A stretch of 64,000 nucleotides of DNA, taken from the NCBI GenBank assembly GCA_025642075.2, contig JAODUO010001668.1, positions 1 to 64,000 of the forward strand, given 5' to 3'. The notes beneath the pieces are model-generated. The model saw only the letters and a program-made list of their open reading frames with translations, searched no databases and was not told where the DNA came from. How positions within the stretch are numbered: position 1 is the stretch's first letter; every line of letters begins with the position of its first letter. Source of the stretch: Ridgeia piscesae. Lineage: Eukaryota > Annelida > Polychaeta > Sabellida > Siboglinidae. Position numbers and translations under genes: made by a program. Positions 51,521 through 63,409 of the stretch are shown here, one piece after another.

Positions 51521-51824
51521 GTACGCAGTGTGCAATCACTTGGTTTTACTTGTACGTGCATGTTATGTGATCATACATGGATTCATGTATGTTAGACTCC
51601 ATTCATTGGATTCTCCTTCACCCAGAACAATTTGTACTTGCTAATTTAATTTGTTCATTCTTGTAATGGTAAAACCGGCATAAGACAGATCTGAAGTGGC
51701 CAAACATAAACTGTATGTCATGTTATCCATGCTGAATTACTGCAAATACCAAATTGGTCAAATGACTTTTGTATTAAAAGACAAACATTACATTGTATGT
51801 AATATGGCTAATGTTTGCTTGCAG

Positions 51825-52696
51825 GAAAGTCACACCGGCAGCAGTGACAGTTCTTGCACAGTGTGTGGGTCAGTGGACCGTGACATGCAGTCATCACTGG
51901 AACATGATGGACATTCTCCACCAGAACATGATGCAGTGGAGTGCAACAGATGTTCTTCGCAGGATAGTGAACCATTGCGATATATTGCTTCCTCCCTTTA
52001 TGTGCAGAATCTAGACTCTGTCAACACTACTGATGTAGTTACCATGGCAACCAGTGACCCGCATTACAATGCCACCTGCAGCAATGTGATAAACAATACA
52101 GAGCCACAACAGGTAACGTCACATGATGGTCACATGAATGTGGAATCAAATGACACTGTATCAGCGAATATGCCATGTGAAAATAATTGGGCAGAAGTGT
52201 CAAAAACAAGCAAATATCAACTACCTCCATGTTGTCAGACACAGTCAGAGACACATGTCAGTGACAAGTCACTAATGACAAGTGTCATGTACACTCAGTC
52301 ATCATGTGATGAGTGGAAAGTGAAGCCAGTGCCAAGCACCACAGACACAGTCTCTTCTTGGAGACCTGTTGAGATGGACAGTGTCGAAGACCATAAGCTT
52401 ACTCCCCATCCTACATGTGGTCCGGAAGCTGAGACAGTGATGCAGCTTCATGATGTTGGTAGTAGTGCTAACGTACACGGTCAAGACATTTTAAAGGCGT
52501 CAGCAAATCAAGAAGAGGATGCAAAACATGAACAGGGGCAGCATCGGGCACATGAGGCAAGGCAGGCACAGCAGCAGCATCTGGTTGATGAGGTGAAGCA
52601 GGTACAGCAAGCTCTACTCCGTTACAAGTCATCTCTACAAGTACTCGAGTCTCGGTCCACTGAAGTCGTATCGATATGCATCAGTGAGCAGTTCAG
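51825..52696 (+). CDS. ITPRID-like exon 7 (start of C-terminal coiled coil)
   Basis: The acceptor TGTTTGCTTGCAG precedes it and the donor is TTCAG|GTGGGT. The 872 bp encode residues about 561-850, starting ESHTGSSDSSCTVCGSVDRD. The region is polar and low in complexity until a helical, Q/E/A/K-rich end: HEARQAQQQHLVDEVKQVQQ, then ALLRYKSSLQVLESRSTEVV. This continues in phase 2 into the next exon as a predicted coiled coil, matching the position of the family's C-terminal domain. The open frame runs on into the intron to a stop at 52731-52733, which would apply only if the intron were retained. Confidence 0.75.
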
Positions 52697-53151
52697 GTGG
52701 GTCAAACATCACTATCTACTAGATGGTACATGAGGAGTTGCTCTAAATGGTGTGCTGCCTTACCTTACCTGTCCTCTACAGGGCTAGCTACCCGGTCAAT
52801 ATCTGTTGTACTCTATATTTGTCCTACTCCACGGATCTTGCTTGTCACCTGTAATGCAGGACTGCTCCTTCCTCCATCTGTCTTGTCTCTTGCTACCTCT
52901 TACTTTTGTCCATGTTTCTACCCCAGGTGGTGCCTCGATTTTACTCTTCCTTAGCTTTGGCTGACTCACTGTCTGTGATCCTTCTCGTTTTAGCATCCTC
53001 AGGCTCTGGTGGTCTGTCTCTCTAAGGACGGCTCCAGTCTGGTTACATTTGTTTTTTCTTGTCTGTATGCCAATCTGCTTTTCCTTTGTGTTATGCTTTT
53101 GTGTCTGCCATGGGAAAGTTATGTAAATTTGACTGTTTGACTCCATAGACC

Positions 53152-53842
53152 ACCAGATACCCAGTACACACCCATATACCCAGCAGTGAACATCCAGATA
53201 CCCAGTACACACCCACATACACAGCAGTGAACATCCAGATACCCAGTACACACCCACATACCCTGCAGTGAACATCCAGATATGCAGTACACACTCACCC
53301 TGCATTGAACATCCAGATACCCAGTACACATCAACATACCCAGCAGTGACCATCCAGATACCCAGGACACACCCATATACCCAACAGTGAACATCCAGAT
53401 ACCCAGTACACACCCACATACCCAGCAGTGAACATCCAGATACCCAGTACACACCCACATACCCAGCAGTGACCATCCAGATACCCAGGACACACCCATA
53501 TACCCAACAGTGAACATCCAGATACCCAGTACACACCCACATACCCAGCAGTGAACATCCAGGTACCCAGTAAACCCCCAAACCCCCATAAAACCCCGCC
53601 CCGTTTTAACATCCAGAAAAAAAATTTAAACCCAGTACACACCCACATACCCAGCAGTGAACATCCAGATACCCAGTACACACCCACATACCCAGCAGTG
53701 AACATCCAGATACCCAGTACACACCCACATACCCAGCAGTGAACATCCAGATACCCAGTACACACCCATATACCCAACAATGAACATCCAGATACCCAGT
53801 ACACACCCACATACCCAGCAGTGAACATCCAGATACTCAGTG
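53152..53842. repeat. 41-bp minisatellite in intron 7, about 16 copies
   Basis: The unit contains ACCCAGTACACACCCACATA followed by CCCAGCAGTGAACATCCAGA and T. The minus strand is open in several frames, giving tryptophan- and glycine-rich spurious peptides of up to 261 residues. Near 53572-53632 the pattern collapses into homopolymer-rich text (CCCCCAAACCCCC, AAAAAAAATTTAAA), probably a sequence error. Confidence 0.9.
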
Positions 53843-54130
53843 AATACCAAGTAGCTCATGAAACATCTTTAGACCACTACGAATCAGCCAAGTGCTGCAT
53901 ATCGACTGACATGTTTATTCTGCAGAGACATGTGACATATATAAGAACCCAGGCGTCTGCAGTCACACATCCATTGTGTAAGCTTATAAAAGTGCAGCAC
54001 TAGTATACGGGGTAGTGTATGTTTTAACAAGATTTAACAAGATTTAACAAGATTGCCACCTAGAGATTCAACTCTAGATGGCAGGTGGGCTAGGAAGCCA
54101 TTTGGCTTATCGAGAGTCCAACCTATCTAT

Positions 54131-56920
54131 CTAAGTATACCCCGCCCTTCTTAGGTATATGTCGATTTTATTTTTAAATATATTAACACTGCTAGCACCT
54201 ACACAATCAGCTGATAATCTGTTCCATTCGTTTATTGTTCTTTGTGAAAATGAAAATTTTCTAATATCTAGTCTACACTGCTTCTTTGCTAATGTAACTC
54301 CATGTCCTCTAGTCCTTCTCTCTTCCTTGACTGTGAAAAAAATATTTCTGTCAATATTTTCATATCCATTCAATATTTTAAACACCTCAATCTGATCTCC
54401 TCTCAATCTTCTGGTTTCTAGTGTTGTTAAGCCACATTCTTTTAGACGCATTTCATAACTAATATTCCTGAGTTTTGGTATCATTTTGGTTGCTCTCCTT
54501 TGTACTCTTTCTAGCATATCAATATCCTTCTTGCGATATGGCCTCCATGCTTGTATACAATATTCTAAGTGAGGCCTAACTATTGTTTTATACAGCGGTA
54601 TTATTAGTTCTTTTTCTTTGTACACTATATTTCGCCTAATTAATCCAAGAATTTGGTTTCCCTTCGCTGCTGCAATTCCACACTGCTCTGATACCTTCAT
54701 GTCAGCACTAATAGTTAACCCTAAGTCCTTTTCCTTTAAGGTAGTATTTAGTACAGTATCACCCATTGTATATTGTGCATCTTCATTCCCATGTCCTGTG
54801 TGAAGGCACTTACACTTTCCAAAATTAAACAGCATTTGCCACTTCTCAGACCATTCTATCAACTTATTAAGATCATCTTGTAAATGCTGTCTATCTGCAT
54901 CACTTTTAATTTTCCTAAACACTTTTGTGTCGTCCGCAAACTTCAACACCTTGCTTGTTATGTCATCATCCAAATCATTGATATATATTAAGAATAAAAT
55001 AGGTCCCAGTACTGATCCCTGCGGTACTCCACTCAAAACCGCTTTCCAGTTTGAAACCTCCCCATCAACTACTACTCTTTGTCTTCTACCAATAAGCCAT
55101 TTTTCTATCCAGTTGATCATTCCATTTCCTATGCCATGGGCCTTTAGTTTAAGTAGTAGTCTTTGGTGTGGCACTTTGTCAAAGGCTTTTTAAAATCTAA
55201 GTAGATTATATCTACTGGTGATCCCTCATCTAGCCACTTTGTGACATCTTCCAAAAACATAACATATTTGTTAAGCATGACCTCGCTTTTAAAAACCCAT
55301 GTTGAGATGGGTTTATCAATTTATTTTTAACAAGAAAATCAACCAGGTGATCTTTAATTAGTCTTTCTAATAGTTTGCAAATCACCGATGTTAAACTCAC
55401 TGGTCTATAGTTCTCTGACTTGTTTCTCGAACCTTTTTTAAATAATGGTATAATGTTTGCTTCTTTCCATTCTAACGGAACTATTCCCTCCTCTAATGAC
55501 AAATTGAACACTGTTGCAAGCGGTATGCTGATTTGTTCTACAATTTCCAATAGTAATTTGGGAGGAATCCCATCCACTCCAGGTGATTTATTATCCTTCA
55601 TATCTCTTATTTTCATAGCTACCATTGTTGGGGTTACAATTAGTTGTCCTAAATAGTCAAACTCTCTCCCTTCGAACTTAGTCTCAAGTACTGGTAATAT
55701 ACTAATATCTTCCCTGGTAAACACCGAACTAAAGTACTCATTTAGGTTTTCTGCCATTAAGAATCCCTCTGTTATTATGTTTCCATCACTACCTTCTAGA
55801 GGACCGACCTTATCCTGAACTTTCTGTTTACTTCGAACATACGCATAAAAACTCTTGCTGTCATGTTTTATATTAAAAGCTATTTTTTGTTCGTAGCTTC
55901 TCTTTGAATTTCTAATTTCAGCTGTAGCTTGATTAAGTGCTTCTTTATAAATGCTATAGTCTTCTTCACTTCCGGTATGTCTATATGTCTTCCACATCAT
56001 TTGCTTGTACTTGATTTTTCTAATGGCTTCCTTCGATAAGTGTTTCTTCTTTGACCGTTTCCCCTGTTTTTTCAAGGGGACAAATTTGTCAACGACGCAG
56101 TCAATTTCACTCTTTAAAATATTCCAGCATTCTGTTGCTGTCTTATTCTTCAGTGTGTTATTCCAGTCTATCTTTGCTAAATATTCCCTCATGTCCTTAT
56201 ATCTTCCTTTGTGAAAATTTTTCCTGTACCTTATTTTTCTATTCCGTTCTCCCTTTACTTTGATGATAAAATGTATCTGGTTGTGATCACTACACCCCAG
56301 TGGCTCACATATCTTGATATTATCAACAAATTCCTTCTGTGAGCTCAATACTATGTCTAACACGTTCTCGCCCCTGGTTGCTTCTAACACATGTTGAGAA
56401 AGGAAACTATCTTGTACTAAATTTAAAAACTCTTGATCCTCTCTCCCGGTACTCTGTAGAGATGTCCACTGTATATGCCCATGGTTAAAATCTCCCATGA
56501 TAATACAGTCCCGTTTACTCACTTCTTTGATAGCGTTATGTATTTTTTCATTCTCTTCCATGCTTATGTTTGGACTCCGATACACTAACCCAACAGTTAA
56601 TGTTGAGTTTCCTGTAACTATGTTACACCAGACAGCTTCTTCACATTCTGCTTTTTCTAATTTTATTTCATAAGCTTGGATGGATTCTTTAATATATAAA
56701 ATAACTCCGCCTCCCCCTTCTTCCTAATCTATCTTTCCTAAACATTACATACCCTGTCATTCCTAATTCGGCATCTGATATATCGGGTGTGGCCCAAGAT
56801 TCAGTTATACCTATTATGTGAGGGTCAATATCTTCTACCATAATGTTTAGTTCATTTCTTTTGTTTACTATGCTCCTTGCATTTAAACAAACACATTTAT
56901 AACCAAATTCCGTAGGGCTT
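54131..56920 (-). pseudogene. LINE ORF2 (endonuclease-reverse transcriptase), three frameshifts
   Basis: Read from about 56920 leftwards. The N-terminal endonuclease has CLNARSIVNKRNELNIMV and IGITESWATPD, followed by a 1-nt shift near 56720. The endonuclease C-terminus and RT N-terminus run from 56585 to 55230. A further 1-nt loss in a T run (near 55247) and one in an A run (near 55190) interrupt the RT just around motif A. Motifs B (GVPQGSVLGP) and C (FADD) and the C-terminal region are open from 55174 to 54131. The codon that is TGA in copy 1 is cysteine here. Confidence 0.85.
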
Positions 56921-57006
56921 TCCAGGCTGTTCTTTGCTGATGTCTTTTTGCTATCTTTATCTATGCCTCTAGTATTTGGCTTCTCTGTGTATCCCCCCCT
57001 GCGAAA

Positions 57007-58081
57007 CTAGTTTAAAAAGTTGCAACCTGTTCCATTATTCATCGATCGAAGAAGGTTCTCGGAGAACACTGCTGCGCCCTTTCCGCTTAGATGGAGGCCA
57101 TCTCTCATAAACATGTCTTCTTTACCAACAAAATATCCCCACAAATCTACAAATCCAACTCTTTCTTCTTCACACATCTGCTCTAATAGTCCGTTAATTG
57201 CCATCCTCTTGCAATTTCTAAATGTTGTTCCCCTTCCCCTCATCACTGGCAAGATTCCTGAGAGTATGATCTGTTCAACTCTCGTCTTCTTCAGTGTCTC
57301 TACCAACTCTCTGTATCTCTTCACTATCCTGGTTGTTCCATCCCTGTCTGCATTGTTCGTCCCTACATGTACTAATATAGACCCCCCTTGGCCATGCCCC
57401 AAAACGTTCTGTACCCGTTCAGTCACATGCTCTATCCTAGCCCCCGGAAGACAAACAACAACGTCTTCTCCTTTGCTTAATGTCCTGTCTGTCTTTCGCA
57501 AAATGGAGTCTCCCATAAATACCCTTTCTGTTCTCAATGCCCCCTCGATCACTGCTTCAGAGTAGCTCCTCCGTTTTGCATCTCCCTGGTTGCTGACTTT
57601 TCCCCCTGCCGCTTTCTCTGTTGTTCCTTTCTTTCCGGTCTCTTTTCTTCCTGTCATCGTCCTTGTTATTGACTTCCGTTTGGTCACATCACCTCTCACT
57701 TCCTTTCTTCCATTCGTCTTACCTCCTGTCGCATCTACTTCTCTCATCTCCTGTCCCCTTGTCCCTCCCTCCTTCTCTACTGTCACTTTCTCCCCTGTCA
57801 CCTTCCTGCATGTCATGTTTCCTGTTGTTCTTTCTCCATTTGTTGTCCTTGCAATCACCCTCCCTCCACTCTGCATCCCCTTCACAATATCCGTTAGCCT
57901 AGCTAACTCTGCTGTCAGACAGTCCACTTTCCAACACCCTAAACATTGGAACGTAAACCCTTCCTCCGTTGTCTCTGACCAAGTTTTTCCGCACCCCCGA
58001 TACGGCAAAATCCACCAAGCTGTGGCAGTGGTTACACACCAAGTGCCTCCTTGCCTTCACTTGCCGCTTGCCAGGTGCCAT
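57007..58081 (-). pseudogene. LINE ORF1 (Zn-knuckle plus SGNH esterase), one frameshift
   Basis: The ATG (MAPGKRQVK) lies at about 58081. A run of five C on the plus strand at 57994-57998, where copy 1 has four, shifts the frame inside the cysteine-rich region. From there to 57007 the frame is open for 333 codons through the charged linker and the SGNH blocks GDSIL, VGTNNADRD and DGLHLSGKG. The esterase half is therefore intact, in contrast to copy 1 where the linker is broken. Confidence 0.85.
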
Positions 58082-58652
58082 ATTCCGATTTGTCAAAATC
58101 AACTCTTAGCTTAAACCAACTTAGTCTTTAGAAAGACTGTTTGTTTATTGTGTACAGCAACTGCAGCACACTTTATGTTATAAACAACTTACTACCTATG
58201 CTACCATGAACAATAAGTTTAGTCTGTACTGGTACAGTTCCCTAGCGGAAACATTGGACACTACCTATATAAACAAACAAACAAGGGTTTCCTACTAAAA
58301 CGCTTGTTTATTTTTAATAACAATGATACCTATTCACAGTTTTATCTTACATATGTAGTTGTTACTCTTATTGCTTTATCTCTTATATACTATATCAAAT
58401 AAAGAGATTTGCTCAATCTTGTTTACAATTTGTCGAAGCCTAGATTACCCTTTTTATCACCCACTATACTAATCTGTTCAAAAATACTGTTAACTAACAA
58501 ACTTTAACCAAAACTACTACTCAATATATGTCCAGTACCACTTTATGAATAACCTTAACACAAGAATAATACTTATCAATCAATATTTCCGCTTGTTTTT
58601 CAAATTTTATACACCACCAATTGCAAACCTCTACATCTGCCAATTTTCCCGC

Positions 58653-58816
58653 CAAAAGTTGTACAGCTTTCTTACACAACAGTCATACAGAGCAACACAA
58701 CGTGTCTCCAATGGTGTCCCAGGGCAAGTGCAGCCATGCATGTCCATGTCAACCACAGATACCTTTAAGTTTAACTAGATGTGATGTAAACAGGGGGAAG
58801 CCATGAATTACTGTAG

Positions 58817-58868
<52 letters not shown>

Positions 58869-59798
58869 ATTACTGCAGTAATATATATAAAGTTGTTCTG
58901 AAACTCTCAATTGGCACTGAAATGATCAATTCAGTGTATTGTATTAATAGCGGTTAAGATGTAACAATAAGCTGTAACACACTTTCCTTTATTCACCTAT
59001 GCCTGTGACAAATATGCCATTACATTCCTGATCAAACTTGATAGTTCTTAATTATGTCTCATAACATTATTTACTCTGATTTCAAACTAATAAAACTATG
59101 TAAATGTGTGGCTTACAACATTCTGCATAGTTAATATTGTCTTTCTACATTCATACTTTGTCCAATGTAATGATCTGGTTTCTTGGTTCATTTATAATAT
59201 ACAGAAAAAAGAAAAACATTTCTTGAGAGGTAAATCATTTACTAATTAATGTTATCAACAACCCTAATAATGTTTACTCCAGTGATTTTGGTTACACAGT
59301 AGGACAGTTTCATTGCTCAGGTAATTAAGTGCTTTTTTTCTTGGGAAAACAAAATATTTTTACTCCAGAGAATAAAGATGCCCTTGTTGATTACACTTTA
59401 TCAGAACTTTGCCCCAAGTACATATTTATATATCACTTGTTCCTGTTGGAGATAACATTCAGGAATATATACCTAATGTTGGAGCATGTACAAAGTAAAG
59501 ATTACACACCACAACATACAAAGCAAACTTCACATCATGTTATAACATTATTTTATTTTAAAGATAACATGCATTAAGATAACATGAATGCATATTTTAC
59601 ACCAGGTAAACTTTTCTACCAGATTTTCTTGTTAGCTCTATATAAATCACAGATAACATTCCAAAGCATATAAGAGTCATTTGTACAGACCGGCTTCCTT
59701 TTGTGTGGTTGCTCTTGAAGAGGCCACATGGCACTTGTGAGTGGATGACAGTTCTCTCGCCTCGCCTCACAAGTACTCAGTGCTGACACCTGTTGCAG
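58653..59798. other. Intron 7, 3' part with TA tract
   Basis: Unique AT-rich sequence. A TA tract at 58819-58866 is bracketed by ATTACTGTAGTAAT (58807-58820) and the perfect palindrome ATTACTGCAGTAAT (about 58870-58883). No extra exon was found before the acceptor ACACCTGTTGCAG at 59798. Confidence 0.5.
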
Positions 59799-59955
59799 GG
59801 ATGAACTTTGTGAACTACAGCAGTTGCGCAGTGACATCTTCGAGGAGGTGGTGAAACTGGAGCATCTGCTTGCTGTGCGAATGAGACTAGTAATTGCGGG
59901 CGCTGGCGTTCAGCTTCAAGCTAGTCACACCAACCATGAGCACATCGTACTGCCT
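59799..59955 (+). CDS. ITPRID-like exon 8 (coiled coil)
   Basis: It enters in phase 2 (AG|G gives arginine) and leaves in phase 0 at CTGCCT|GTGAGT. It encodes DELCELQQLRSDIFEEVVKL, then EHLLAVRMRLV, with heptad-like spacing of leucines and charged residues. The end is less helical: VQLQASHTNHEHIVLP. It completes the coiled coil begun in the exon at 51825, 7.1 kb upstream; the exact phase match supports the pairing. Confidence 0.75.
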
Positions 59956-60820
59956 GTGAGTGCTGTTTAATAGACACTGAGTGTAGTGTAGTGCAGTGCA
60001 GTGCAGTGCAGTGCAGTGCAGTGCAGTGCAGTGCAGTGCAGTGCAGTGCAGTGCAGTGCAGTGCAATGTAGATGTAACATTTCTCTTAATCATATTATTC
60101 ACCTGTAAATGTTAGTTTTGCTTGGCTCAGTTCCAGTGGACTTATGACATCACTGTGTGTCCACCATGTGCTATTAGTTCCCATATTTCAGAATCTAAAG
60201 TGCAAATCAGGGCCTCCCAATAAGCTACATGTCCACATTTTGCCTATGTCTGCCTGGAGATCTACTGATACCAACTTTGGAGTGTAGGTGGCTTGCCATG
60301 AACCATGGCTAATTGATATGCCTATTGCAGACTGTGCCACTGCCACTCACTGGAGGCCAGGTGGCCTGGAAACTATAGCTAATTGGTATTACATCTCAAG
60401 AAGGCCACTGGCAGCTGCTTCTGCAAATTTTAATTATAATAACCAGAGAAAAATCCAGTTAGATGATTATGGTGAAGAAACTATGTGACTATGATTCATA
60501 ATAATTACAAACTCACTATACTCCAAAGGACTTCAGGGCCTCTTGGCCCATTGTTAGATTAATACTCTGTCATGTAGTTTTAATAATAAAAAAATCAGCA
60601 GTGTAGATATTCAACACTCAAATTATATAAGAAAAGTTGTTTATTAAAACACGTTAGTTTAGTCAGGATATTACAGCAGATTCAGTTTATACTCCATATG
60701 TAAATATGGCACGATTAAAAAATAATAGTTATAAAGCTTTCTACATTTTGTTCATTTGCCAATGTTTTTTTCTAAAATATAATTCCAGACTTGTTTATAT
60801 TATTTTTCTTTCCTGTTCAG
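59956..60820. other. Intron 8
   Basis: It contains the GTGCA pentanucleotide tract and a segment at about 60440-60560 that resembles 12955-13075. A 66-codon open frame at 60288-60488 shows no domain. The acceptor is TATTTTTCTTTCCTGTTCAG. Confidence 0.6.
59985..60066. repeat. (GTGCA)n pentanucleotide microsatellite
   Basis: About 15 nearly perfect GTGCA units 30 bp downstream of the exon 8 donor. Confidence 0.95.
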
Positions 60821-61069
60821 GATACAATGTATTCAATACTTCCTATACCGATACCATACCGTTGGTTCCAGATGGTCGAATTATTGAAGGAACAGACACA
60901 TCACCGTAGCATCATTGACACAATTATGTCACAACAGTCACTGGCACACTCACCCAAAGGTGGCGACACGATGGTCGACATGACCATTGATGATATGGGT
61001 CATACTTTGTGTCAACGGAGCGACAATGTCCCGCCCTGTCAACTGATGTTTGGTCCAGCCATGGATGAG
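60821..61069 (+). CDS. ITPRID-like exon 9 (3' end amplified as a 57-bp repeat)
   Basis: It has a strong acceptor (TTCTTTCCTGTTCAG). The 83 codons enter in phase 0, starting DTMYSILPIPIPYRWFQMVE, then LLKEQTHHRSIIDTIMSQQS. It ends MFGPAMDE at GATGAG|GTAAGG in phase 0, which matches the next exon at 63335. The PIPIPYRWFQMVELLKEQ stretch looks like a structured segment. The last about 50 bp and the donor are the first unit of the array that follows, so the true 3' end is ambiguous: any of the next 13 in-phase donors would lengthen it by multiples of 19 codons. Confidence 0.7.
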
Positions 61070-63177
61070 GTAAGGAGCGACAATGTCCCGCCCTGTCATG
61101 TGATGTTTGGGCCAGCCATGGATGAGGTAAGGAGCGACAATGTCCCGCCCTGTCAACTGATGTTTGGGCCAGCCATGGATGAGGTAAGGAGCGACAATGT
61201 CCCGCCCTGTCAACTGATGTTTGGGCCAGCCATGGATGAGGTAAGGAGCGACAATGTCCCGCCCTGTCAACTGATGTTTGGGCCAGCCATGGATGAGGTA
61301 AGGAGCGACAATGTCCCGCCCTGTCATGTGATGTTTGGGCCAACCATAGATGAGGTAAGGAGCGACAATGTCCCGCCCTGTCATGTGATGTTTGGTCCAG
61401 CCATGGATGAGGTAAGGAGCGACAATGTCCCACCCTGTCAACTGATGTTTGGGCCAGCCATGGATGAGGTAAGGAGCGACAATGTCCCGCCCTGTCAACT
61501 GATGTTTGGGCCAGCCATGGATGAGGTAAGGAGCGACAATGTCCCGCCCTGTCATGTGATGTTTGGGCCAACCATAGATGAGGTAAGGAGCGACAATGTC
61601 CCGCCCTGTCATGTGATGTTTGGGCCAGCCATGGATGAGGTAAGGAGCGACAATGTCCCGCCCTGTCATGTGATGTTTGGGCCAACCATAGATGAGGTAA
61701 GGAGCGACAATGTCCCGCCCTGTCATGTGATATTTGGGCCAGCCATAGATGAGGTAAGGAGCGACAATGTCCCGCCCTGTCATGTGATGTTTGGGCCAGC
61801 CATGGATGAGGTAAGGAGCGACCCAAAGTCCCGCCCTGTCATGTGATGTTTGGGCCAGCCATGGATGAGGTAAGGAGCGACAATGTCCCGCCCTGTCATG
61901 TGATGTTTGGGCCAGCCATGGATGAGGTAAGGAGCGACAATGTCCCGCCCTGTCATGTGATGTTTGGGCCAGCCATAGATGAGGTGAGGAGCGACAATGT
62001 CCCGCCCTATCATGTGATGTTTGGGCCAGCCATGGATGAGGTAAGGAGCGACAATGTCCCACGCTATCATGTGATGTTTGGGCCAGCCATGGATGAGGTA
62101 AGGAGCGACAATGTCCCGCCCTGTCATGTGATGTTTGGGCCAACCATAGATGAGGTAAGGAGCGACAATGTCCCGCCCTGTCATGTGATGTTTGGGCCAG
62201 CCATGGATGAGGTAAGGAGCGACAATGTCCCGCCCTGTCATGTGATGTTTGGGTCAACCATAGATGAGGTAAGGAGCGACAATGTCCCACCCTGTCATGT
62301 GATGTTTGGGCCAGCCATGGATGAGGTAAGGAGCGACAATGTCCCGCCCTGTCATGTGATGTTTGGGCCAGCCATGGATGAGGTAAGGAGCGACAATGTC
62401 CCGCCGTGTCATGTGATGTTTGGGCCAGCCATAGATGAGGTAAGGAGCGACAATGTCCCGCCCTGTCATGTGATGTTTGGGCCAACCATAGATGAGGTAA
62501 GGAGCGACAATGTCCCGCCCTGTCGTGTGATTTTTGGGCCAGCCATAGATGAGGTAAGGAGCGACAATGTCCCGCCCCATCATGTGATGTTTGGGCCAGC
62601 CATGGATGAGGTAAGGAGCGACAATGTCCCGCCGTGTCATGTGATGTTTGGGCCAACCATAGATGAGGTAAGGAGCGACAATGTCCCGCCCCATCATGTG
62701 ATGTTTGGGCCAGCCATGGATGAGGTAAGGAGCGACAATGTCCCGCCCTGTCATGTGATGTTTGGGCCAGCCATGGATGAGGTAAGGAGCGACAATGTCC
62801 CGCCCTGTCATGTGATGTTTGGGCCATCCATGGATGAGGTAAGGAGCGACAATGTCCCGCCCTGTCATGTGATGTTTGGGTCAGCCATGGATGAGGTAAG
62901 GAGCGACAATGTCCCGCCCTATAATGTGATGTTTGGGCCAGCCATGGATGAGGTAAGGAGCGACAATGTCCCGCCCCATCATGTGATGTTTGGGCCAGCC
63001 ATGGATGAGGTAAGGAGCGACAATGTCCCGCCCTATCATGTGATGTTTGGGCCAGCCATGGATGAGGTAAGGAGCGACAATGTCCCGCCCTGTCATGTGA
63101 TGTTTGGGCCAGCCATGGATGAGGTAAGGAGCGACAATGTCCCGCCCTGTCATGTGATGTTTGGGCCAGCCATGGAT
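61017..63177. repeat. 57-bp minisatellite of a splice-donor unit, 38 copies
   Basis: Each unit contains GGAGCGACAATGTCCCGCCC, a TGTCATGTGATGTTTGGGCC-type middle and GCCATGGATGAG|GTAA. Donor GT positions run from 61070 to 61811 (14) and, after a unit with 2 extra bases at about 61820, from 61870 to 63124 (23). The 38th unit stops before the donor. One donor is GTGAGG (61984); the others are GTAAGG. The unit is 19 codons, so both strands have long open frames (up to 756 codons on minus), which are artefacts of the repeat. Confidence 0.95.
61070..63124 (+). promoter_or_regulatory. Tandem array of 37 candidate 5' splice sites
   Basis: GATGAG|GTAAGG recurs every 57 bp on the sense strand of the host gene. 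All 37 have a consensus-like donor (GAG|GTAAGG or GAG|GTGAGG). Which one is used cannot be told from sequence. Using donors 1-14 keeps the downstream frame. Using any later one runs through TGA at 61844-61846. Confidence 0.6.
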
Positions 63178-63334
63178 TTATATTGAAATTGTACTTGTTT
63201 TGTTGAAATAAAATTGTCACTCAACTAATCAGTGGGACGGGGATGAGATCAGGATATTTCAACCGGATTTTTGTTACCAACAATATAAATCATTTTAATT
63301 GTCTTACTTGAATTTATGACATTTCTATTTATAG

Positions 63335-63409
63335 CTGAAGGTGGCACTGCTAGCTGACATCCGTACCACAATCCACTCAGAGATGGAGCCACTGAGACGT
63401 CAGATGCAG
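63335..63409 (+). CDS. ITPRID-like exon 10 (last one in window)
   Basis: The acceptor is ATTTCTATTTATAG and the donor ATGCAG|GTGAGT. It is exactly 25 codons, phase 0 to phase 0: LKVALLADIRTTIHSEMEPL, then RRQMQ, an amphipathic helical segment. The gene continues to the right, since no stop codon has been reached. Confidence 0.75.

Larger units (their letters stand above)
54023..58652 (-). mobile_element. CR1-like LINE, copy 2 (full-length, antisense in intron 7)
   Basis: This is the same element as 14079-18386, in the opposite orientation to the host gene. The 5' end is at about 58652 and the 3' end at about 54023, with three copies of the 10-bp terminal repeat (seen on the plus strand as GATTTAACAA units). 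It retains the N-terminal endonuclease missing in copy 1 (about 56637-56950). Lesions are single-nucleotide changes in homopolymers near 55190, 55247, 56720 and 57994. The high similarity of the two copies suggests recent activity of the family. Sitting antisense in an intron, it leaves the splice sites of the host gene intact. Confidence 0.9.

Noticed and set aside
52796..53859. Minus-strand tryptophan- and glycine-rich open frames
   Set aside because: They are by-products of the 41-bp array in intron 7, with no domain outside the repeat.
60950..63220. 756-codon open frame on the minus strand (HDRAGHCRSLPHPWLAQTS-like repeats)
   Set aside because: This is the antisense reading of the 57-bp array. 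The sense strand has the exon, donor and acceptor structure.
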